The translations under genes were made by a program, and so were the position numbers. Below the pieces are notes generated by a model. The model saw only the letters and a list, made by a program, of their open reading frames with translations, had not been told where the DNA came from and did no database searches. A DNA stretch of 64,000 nucleotides from Acinetobacter wuhouensis (GTDB taxonomy: Bacteria > Pseudomonadota > Gammaproteobacteria > Pseudomonadales > Moraxellaceae): the NCBI RefSeq assembly GCF_001696605.3, contig NZ_CP031716.1:2790001-2854000 (forward strand), given 5' to 3'. Of this stretch, positions 59,033 through 64,000 are shown piece by piece; position 1 is the first letter of the stretch, and every line of letters starts with the position of its first letter.

Positions 59033-59413
59033 ATGAAATCCATCATTTGCATAACTTTATTTTTGACCTGTTCAAGTGCTTTTGCTTCCCCGAATAATAG
59101 TCCAAATTGTTTCGGTTCTGATACATATTACACATGTCGTGATCTTTCAACAGGCAATACATATAATGTATCAAAATACGGGAATAATACTCACGTTCAA
59201 GCAAACAACTACAATACTGGTTCATCTTGGTCTCAAGATACGCAAACTTATGGCAATCAATCATATACCACTGGTAGAGATGCTAATGGCAATTCTTGGC
59301 ACCATAATACTCATCAAATAGGCAATACCCAGTATTACAATGGTAATGATAGTAGTGGAAAGTCATATAACGGTTATTGCAATCCTTATTCAGGTTGTCG
59401 AACAAATAGATAA
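59033..59413 (+). CDS. small exported Asn/Gly/Tyr/Ser-rich protein
   Basis: This 126-residue protein has a signal peptide (MKSIICITLFLTCSSAFASP) and a mature part with four Cys. The composition is dominated by Asn, Gly, Tyr, Ser and Thr, with loose repeats such as TYGNQSYTTGRDANGNSWHHNTHQIGNTQYYNGN. It should be exported. Strand-forming repeats suggest a surface or periplasmic role, but no known domain. It lies in the accessory segment after ΔhsdR. Confidence 0.65.
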   Translation: MKSIICITLFLTCSSAFASPNNSPNCFGSDTYYTCRDLSTGNTYNVSKYGNNTHVQANNYNTGSSWSQDTQTYGNQSYTTGRDANGNSWHHNTHQIGNTQYYNGNDSSGKSYNGYCNPYSGCRTNR

Positions 59414-59821
59414 TCACCCACAGACCACTTCAGTCGTTTTTATACGAATAGAGCTTCTATTGGGGCTCTTAATTTTCAAATCATGTTTAATTGTTTATTT
59501 TTTAACACATATTTTATAATTAATGTTTAATAAAAGAGCCTAACAACTCATAATTTGTATCCCAATGTGTATCCCATCAACCACAGCAATAAAATTATTT
59601 ATTATAAAACAATAAAATAGCTATCAAGTTCAGTTGTCGCCATCAATTCAGAGATGTTCGACTGAATATAAAAAAGCCTTTAAACTCAATGTTTAAAGGC
59701 TTTTTTATTGGCTCTACTGTCCGACCGTATCCGAAGCTATTTGACCCAAACTTTGCCCTCATCGGGTAATTATTGGGAAAATTTACCCACAAATTACCAC
59801 TACAACAATTGGGTAAAACTT
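59414..59821. other. intergenic region upstream of the integrase
   Basis: This region of 408 bases has no gene. It contains two nearby copies of TGTATCCCA-like sequence (about 59555-59575) and a 12-bp hairpin (59674-59685 with 59691-59702) followed by T residues, which may be a terminator or part of the integrase attachment region. The integrase frame is open back to 59708, but the sequence there is not integrase-like. Confidence 0.4.
59674..59707 (+). terminator. hairpin upstream of the integrase
   Basis: AAGCCTTTAAAC / GTTTAAAGGCTT form a perfect 12-bp stem with a 5-base loop and a T run. Confidence 0.65.
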
Positions 59822-60967
59822 ATGGCTCTTACTGATAACGAATGCAAAAAAGCTCAACCTAAAGATAAGCAATATCGTCTTTCGGATTTGAATGGCTTAT
59901 CTTTGATCGTGACACCTAAAGGGAATAAATATTGGAATGTACGAATCACTGTACATGGTCAACGTAAATCTGAATCCTTAGGACACTATCCAGAATTAAG
60001 TTTAAAAAAAGCGCGTGAACTTGCGAATGAACTTAAGTATAAATTTTCTCGTTTTTCTATTCATGAGGAGTTAAAACCTCTCTTTCGTGAAGTTGCTGAA
60101 GAGTGGTTTAACAATCAAAAGGAAACTTGGTCTACTAAGCATATTAGTAATGTACGTGCTTCTTTAGATGAACTTTATACAACGCTTGGTGACAAGCGAA
60201 TCAATCTGATTCAAGCACCTGAAATTTTGCAGAATATTAAAGTTATCGAAAAGCGTGGCTCTTTAGAGGTTGCTAAACGTACTTTATCTCGGTGTGGTAT
60301 GGTGATGAAATATGCAATAGCGCATGGTTATCGCCTTGATAATCCAGCGAGTGATTTAGTCTATGCTTTAAAATCTAAACGTATGACGAATTTAGTTTCT
60401 TTGCCTGCTAGCGAAATTCCCCTATTTTTATCTAAAGTAAGAGCTTATCCAAGTGATGCTCAAACCCATCATGCAATTATATTGGTTATGCTTACTGGTG
60501 TTCGTATTGGTGAGTTGCTTCAAGCTCGTTGGGATGAGTTTGATTTAGTTGAGCGTAAATGGGATATCCCTGCTGATCGGATGAAGAATGGTTTAGCTCA
60601 TCGTGTACCTTTAACAGATTTGATGATCAGTGAACTGCAAGCTCTTCGTCTAACGCATAATCGAGAACTTTTATTTCCTCACAGACTGAATAATAAAGAA
60701 CCTATGCGAAGTGAATCTATTCTTCAGGTAATTAAGCGTGCTGGATACGCTGGACGTATGACCACGCATGGCTTCCGCTCTTTATTCAGTACTGTAGTCA
60801 ATGAATCAAATTTATTTAATTTCGATGCTATTGAACGCCAACTTGCCCATGTTCCTCAAAATCGAATTCGATCTGCTTACAACAGAGCGCAGTATTGGGA
60901 TGAGCGTGTAAAGATGATGGACTGGTATAGTGACAAGGTTAAATCTTGGATGAATGAAATTTCATAA
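59822..60967 (+). CDS. tyrosine-type integrase
   Basis: This 381-residue phage/island integrase has an N-terminal arm-binding DUF4102-like domain (ALTDNECKKAQPKDKQYRLSDLNGLSLIVTPKGNKYW), a core-binding domain, and a catalytic domain. The catalytic domain has MLTGVRIGELLQARWDE (first Arg), THGFRSLFSTVVNE (HxxR) and YWDERVKMMDWY (nucleophile Tyr region). I chose ATG 59822 because family members start MALTD-like. It probably mobilised part of the accessory segment; the att sites are not identified. Confidence 0.88.
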   Translation: MALTDNECKKAQPKDKQYRLSDLNGLSLIVTPKGNKYWNVRITVHGQRKSESLGHYPELSLKKARELANELKYKFSRFSIHEELKPLFREVAEEWFNNQKETWSTKHISNVRASLDELYTTLGDKRINLIQAPEILQNIKVIEKRGSLEVAKRTLSRCGMVMKYAIAHGYRLDNPASDLVYALKSKRMTNLVSLPASEIPLFLSKVRAYPSDAQTHHAIILVMLTGVRIGELLQARWDEFDLVERKWDIPADRMKNGLAHRVPLTDLMISELQALRLTHNRELLFPHRLNNKEPMRSESILQVIKRAGYAGRMTTHGFRSLFSTVVNESNLFNFDAIERQLAHVPQNRIRSAYNRAQYWDERVKMMDWYSDKVKSWMNEIS

Positions 60968-61002
60968 CAACCTTTTCAAATTACAAAGAAATATTATACT
61001 TT

Positions 61003-61025
61003 GACTGAGCAATGCTCAGTCTTTT
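61003..61025 (+). terminator. terminator after the integrase
   Basis: GACTGAGC-AAT-GCTCAGTC (61003-61021) followed by TTTTCTCTT ends the integrase transcript, facing the convergent immunity gene. Confidence 0.75.
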
Positions 61026-61059
61026 CTCTTAATGGTAAATTTATCCAAAACACTTGTAT

Positions 61060-62037
61060 TCATTCAATTAAATACCAAATCGTTAAACCCCAAGGATTAT
61101 TTTTAATCTCAGGCATAACTTCACCTTGATTGAAATGGCGTTTTTCCATGTTATTTGCAGGACTATACCATTCACCTGTTTTTGGACAAATTTGTCCAGC
61201 TTCGCATCGCAAATGTTCTTGTTTAGATACACTTATATCATTAGTTTCAGGTACAAATTCTTTAGCAAATTTAACTAAATCTTTTGGATAATATAGATAT
61301 TCATAAAGACTGCTATCATCTTCAATACCTAATAAATAAACTGCTGCACCAGCTTCAAATGCCCAATATCCAAAATATCCATCATCACTTAAATGACTAT
61401 CATGCCAAGGAGCTGCTGCTAAATCTTTATACCAACTTTTTAAAAACTCATTAATTTTGCTTAGCGATTCATTTTTATCTTGTGTACAAAATGCTCTAAA
61501 TAACGGTCTATAAGGTTTAACACCTAAAATCACATCTGTTTCATAACGTTCCAAACTATCATCATAAGCAAGCATCTCTTCAATTAAGACATCTTCACCT
61601 GCATTTTCCTCATCCTCACCATCTACCAATCGAGCAACTCTTGGTAATAAATCCTTTCTATGTAATAAAAAACATAGACTTATCAATCCAATATAAGGGC
61701 AATACCCATCAAACGATCTTATTGGAAATGCCATTTCATTTGGATCACTGCTTTGCTCTACTAAAGCTTGTAAATAATTTTCATAAGAAACAATTACATT
61801 TTCTAGGGTATAACGTAATTGTTCAATTGATTCACCTGCGGTATAAGATAAAATAAAATTATTAAAAGTTCCTTCAGCTATCCCAAACCACATAGATAAA
61901 TGCCACCCTTCATCAGCACCTTCTGGTTTACTTAAATTATTCTTTTGTCTTTGCAGTACACGTAAGGTTAAGTCTCTAGTCGCATGAAAATTTGTTTCCG
62001 TTAAAAATTGCTGTCTTTTCTTATTATCAAAATCCAT
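61060..62037 (-). CDS. PoNi-like immunity protein with C-terminal CPxTGxW module
   Basis: This protein of about 325 residues starts at ATG 62037, with a GGA-containing tract upstream; an earlier ATG at 62061 is possible. The first two-thirds is helical (RDLTLRVLQRQKNNLSK…WHLSMWFGIAEGTFNNFILSYTAGE) and resembles PoNi immunity proteins (DUF1910/DUF1911). The last ~50 residues (AGQICPKTGEWYSP…) form a separate module also found in the next gene upstream. It lies 13-37 bases after that gene and is likely co-transcribed with the toxin. Target unproven. Confidence 0.65.
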   Translation of the reverse strand: MDFDNKKRQQFLTETNFHATRDLTLRVLQRQKNNLSKPEGADEGWHLSMWFGIAEGTFNNFILSYTAGESIEQLRYTLENVIVSYENYLQALVEQSSDPNEMAFPIRSFDGYCPYIGLISLCFLLHRKDLLPRVARLVDGEDEENAGEDVLIEEMLAYDDSLERYETDVILGVKPYRPLFRAFCTQDKNESLSKINEFLKSWYKDLAAAPWHDSHLSDDGYFGYWAFEAGAAVYLLGIEDDSSLYEYLYYPKDLVKFAKEFVPETNDISVSKQEHLRCEAGQICPKTGEWYSPANNMEKRHFNQGEVMPEIKNNPWGLTIWYLIE

Positions 62038-62073
62038 ATTCATTCCAAAAATAATGCCCATAAAGGCATCAAG

Positions 62074-63237
62074 TTATTCTTCACCATCAAACTGCCAATA
62101 CACATCACCCCAATCACTTTTCACATCGGGGAATATATCTTCTTGTTTAAAATATTGACGAGAGTTTTCTTTAGCTACAGTGAACCAATAACCAGTGTGT
62201 GGACATTTTTGACCAGCTTTCATTGAAGATAAAAAGTCTTCCTCTAGTGTATTATCAGGATTTAAAATAACATCCCATTTTTTACCATTGAATCGGTAAA
62301 TTACTTTGTCCGTTAATACCCAAAGAACATTGTTTGTAGACTCGACTGTACTAACTTCTGTGCCATATGGGATTATTTCTAATATTTCATACTTACTATT
62401 TGAATATTTATATAAACCAGTTGATGCTGCGATATAAAGGTCTTCTTTAAAATAACAAGACTGATAAAAAGAATCATTGATTGAAATATCTTTTAAATTT
62501 ATAAATCCTGACTCATTATTACCATAAAATACAGTACCATAGTCTCCAACTACTATTATATTTACACCATCAGGACACAAACAAATATGGTGCAAACCAG
62601 ATGGAGTTCTCTTATCATTAATTTCCCATTTTCCTTCTGTTTTACAGGCAACAAATCCTCCTTCTTGATCTTCACCACATGCATATAAACAATTTAAATT
62701 ATGACCATTGATATCGTATATTTCACGCGAGGGTTCTTCATAGTCTAAATTTAATATTTCTTCTGGTTTAATCTTTTGATATTCCACTTTAGGAAGTAAT
62801 AAGCCTAAATCGTCATGTAACCATTCTTTTTCTGCCTTTTTGTATATTTGACCTGCACTTCCACACGTATAAAAGCTTGATTGTATATTTCTAATTTTAT
62901 TTAATGTTCCGTAAAAAAAATCAGGGTTACTAAATCCTACATCTTCAATTTTCTCGTATGTGATTTTTTGAGATGAGTAAAACTCAATTTGTCCATCTAA
63001 GCTTACAGAGAGCATTGTACGCCTAGTACTTTCAGTTTTAGGAACCAAGGCGACTGATATTGATTTAAATTCAAAATTATCGTGGTCGTGCCATTGACCA
63101 TCTAAATGATCATAAAAGCTCATTCTCGAACATTCTATTTCAGAATCAAGGCTATCAAAAGTTGACGCCACATAAAACATATCATCATCGATTAAGCATC
63201 CAGCTATATACGATACATTCAAATTTTTTAACTTCAT
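62074..63237 (-). CDS. beta-propeller-like candidate immunity protein with CPxTGxW module
   Basis: This 387-residue soluble protein contains repeated strand pairs of beta-propeller type (YACGEDQEGGFVACKTEGKWEI; VVGDYGTVFYGNNESGFINLKD; YIAASTGLYKYSNSKYEILEI). The last ~50 residues (AGQKCPHTGYWFTVAKENSRQYFKQ…) align with the end of the next gene downstream. Its ATG overlaps the toxin stop codon (ATGA), strong linkage to the effector, so it is the best candidate for the cognate immunity protein. No known family. Confidence 0.6.
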   Translation of the reverse strand: MKLKNLNVSYIAGCLIDDDMFYVASTFDSLDSEIECSRMSFYDHLDGQWHDHDNFEFKSISVALVPKTESTRRTMLSVSLDGQIEFYSSQKITYEKIEDVGFSNPDFFYGTLNKIRNIQSSFYTCGSAGQIYKKAEKEWLHDDLGLLLPKVEYQKIKPEEILNLDYEEPSREIYDINGHNLNCLYACGEDQEGGFVACKTEGKWEINDKRTPSGLHHICLCPDGVNIIVVGDYGTVFYGNNESGFINLKDISINDSFYQSCYFKEDLYIAASTGLYKYSNSKYEILEIIPYGTEVSTVESTNNVLWVLTDKVIYRFNGKKWDVILNPDNTLEEDFLSSMKAGQKCPHTGYWFTVAKENSRQYFKQEDIFPDVKSDWGDVYWQFDGEE

Positions 63238-64000
63238 TCTCTTACCCCACCATTACCTTTTGTTTTAGGATTACCGAATATTCCAGGATTTGCTTTTTTC
63301 GCATCAGTAGCAAAGACTCCTATTCGGACTCTGTAATTAACATTAATTCCTTTTGATTGGTGATAGACTCTTAATTCAGTAGTCATTTTAACCGCAGTAC
63401 ATTTTTTTAATACAAATGAGACAGCTTTAGCTCCAATTACTTCAACTTCAGCAATAGGTGCTGTTCCTTTAGGTTGTAGCACATTTTTCAAGGTACTTTC
63501 TAATGATGAAAATTTCTTATGTATCTTGCCATGTTCGTTTAATGGTTTTGGTGTGGCACCTTTGACGCAAATAGCTAAACCGTCATTTGTTGAAAGTCCA
63601 CCTGTCAATTGGCTTCTGTCTTGACCACTTCTAGGACCAAGCCTAAAGCATCTATCAGGAACAACATGATGCCCTGTTTTATTTAATGGTTTACATACAT
63701 TCCACCCATATGGGGTAAGTTTACAAGGATCATCATCTACATCACTTTTCTTGTCTTTCTTTTTATCATCATCTTTGCGTGTATGCTTATTTGTTGATCC
63801 TGAACCACCTGTACCTTCACCACGTTTATCTGCATTGTAAACATTTGGAGGAGGTGCGCCATTTGCAGTCGCATATTTAGGATTAAGCTCCTGCAGCAAC
63901 TGATCAAATCCTCGTTTAACATCTGCAAAAAAATCATCAATTTTATTCTTAAAACTTTTAAAAATTCCATTGATTGTATTCACCAAGTCTCCAGCAACTT
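63234..64000 (-). CDS. 3' end of a probable secreted nuclease effector (HNH/GHH type), partial
   Basis: The frame is open to the last base, so the start lies outside the window. The visible 255 residues begin with a helical tract, then a low-complexity charged linker (GSGSTNKHTRKDDDKKKDKKSD). The toxin domain has GHHVVPDRCF with the catalytic-type GHH, and HGKIHKKFSSLE later. This is the layout of polymorphic toxin C-termini carried by type VI or other PAAR/RHS-type effectors; the delivery part is not visible. The family call is from the GHH pattern. Confidence 0.65.
   Translation of the reverse strand, partial: VAGDLVNTINGIFKSFKNKIDDFFADVKRGFDQLLQELNPKYATANGAPPPNVYNADKRGEGTGGSGSTNKHTRKDDDKKKDKKSDVDDDPCKLTPYGWNVCKPLNKTGHHVVPDRCFRLGPRSGQDRSQLTGGLSTNDGLAICVKGATPKPLNEHGKIHKKFSSLESTLKNVLQPKGTAPIAEVEVIGAKAVSFVLKKCTAVKMTTELRVYHQSKGINVNYRVRIGVFATDAKKANPGIFGNPKTKGNGGVRE

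Noticed and set aside
61060..62037. Naming the toxin PoNe because of the PoNi-like downstream gene
   Set aside because: The visible toxin domain carries GHHVVPD, an HNH/GHH-type pattern, not the PD-(D/E)XK arrangement of PoNe; the PoNi-like gene may belong to another toxin.

Overview
The window is an Acinetobacter-type gammaproteobacterial chromosome, AT-rich. The evidence is the AdeIJK-like efflux operon preceded by a PAP2 phosphatase, the rpoD, ybeD and lipB order, a tmRNA whose tag reads ANDESYALAA, and many small proteins of the sort seen in Acinetobacter. I cannot name the species. No rRNA or tRNA gene and no CRISPR array was found.

Layout. 1-9.7 kb: YecA-like protein, an acidic small protein, rpoD, ybeD-like gene, lipB, an SCP2-like protein with an iron alcohol dehydrogenase, a PuuP-like putrescine permease, a flavodoxin, and an SDR divergent from an HxlR regulator. 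10-15.7 kb: a gene broken by an amber codon, an inverted-repeat intergenic element, trmL, cysG, serS and a lipoprotein. 15.8-17.7 kb: a small gene split by IS copy 1 (IS3 family, 1238 bp). 17.7-25.2 kb: carotenoid oxygenase, lolA, rpmA-rplU, ispB, a Gcr-type putative recombinase and PAP2. 25.3-31.2 kb: adeIJK. 31.3-36 kb: two YbjQ-like genes, small exported proteins, an SDR and a hypothetical protein. 36.2-39.1 kb: valS.

39.1-41.6 kb holds the most interesting system, a compact retron on the minus strand. In transcription order it has a PRTase-like effector, a small probable winged-helix protein, a structured msr-msd RNA locus with a clear a1/a2 pair and two near-perfect long hairpins, and a retron reverse transcriptase. 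The two effector genes overlap by one base. It lies directly behind the valS terminator.

41.6-52.8 kb: a J-domain-like protein, exported and membrane proteins, an M13 peptidase, a LysR regulator divergent from a split chromate transporter, a DJ-1/PfpI protein and glpK. 52.9-61 kb: ssrA (tmRNA), then an accessory segment with type I restriction genes hsdM and hsdS, IS copy 2 and an hsdR fragment. IS-linked deletion has removed the restriction half, leaving a probable methylase-only remnant. A small exported protein and a tyrosine integrase follow. 61-64 kb: the 3' end of a probable secreted HNH-type nuclease effector that runs off the window, followed by two candidate immunity genes. Those two differ over most of their length but share a C-terminal CPxTGxW module.

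The two IS copies look identical, lie in inverted orientation about 38.6 kb apart, and bracket most of the core genes including adeIJK, so recombination between them could invert that block.
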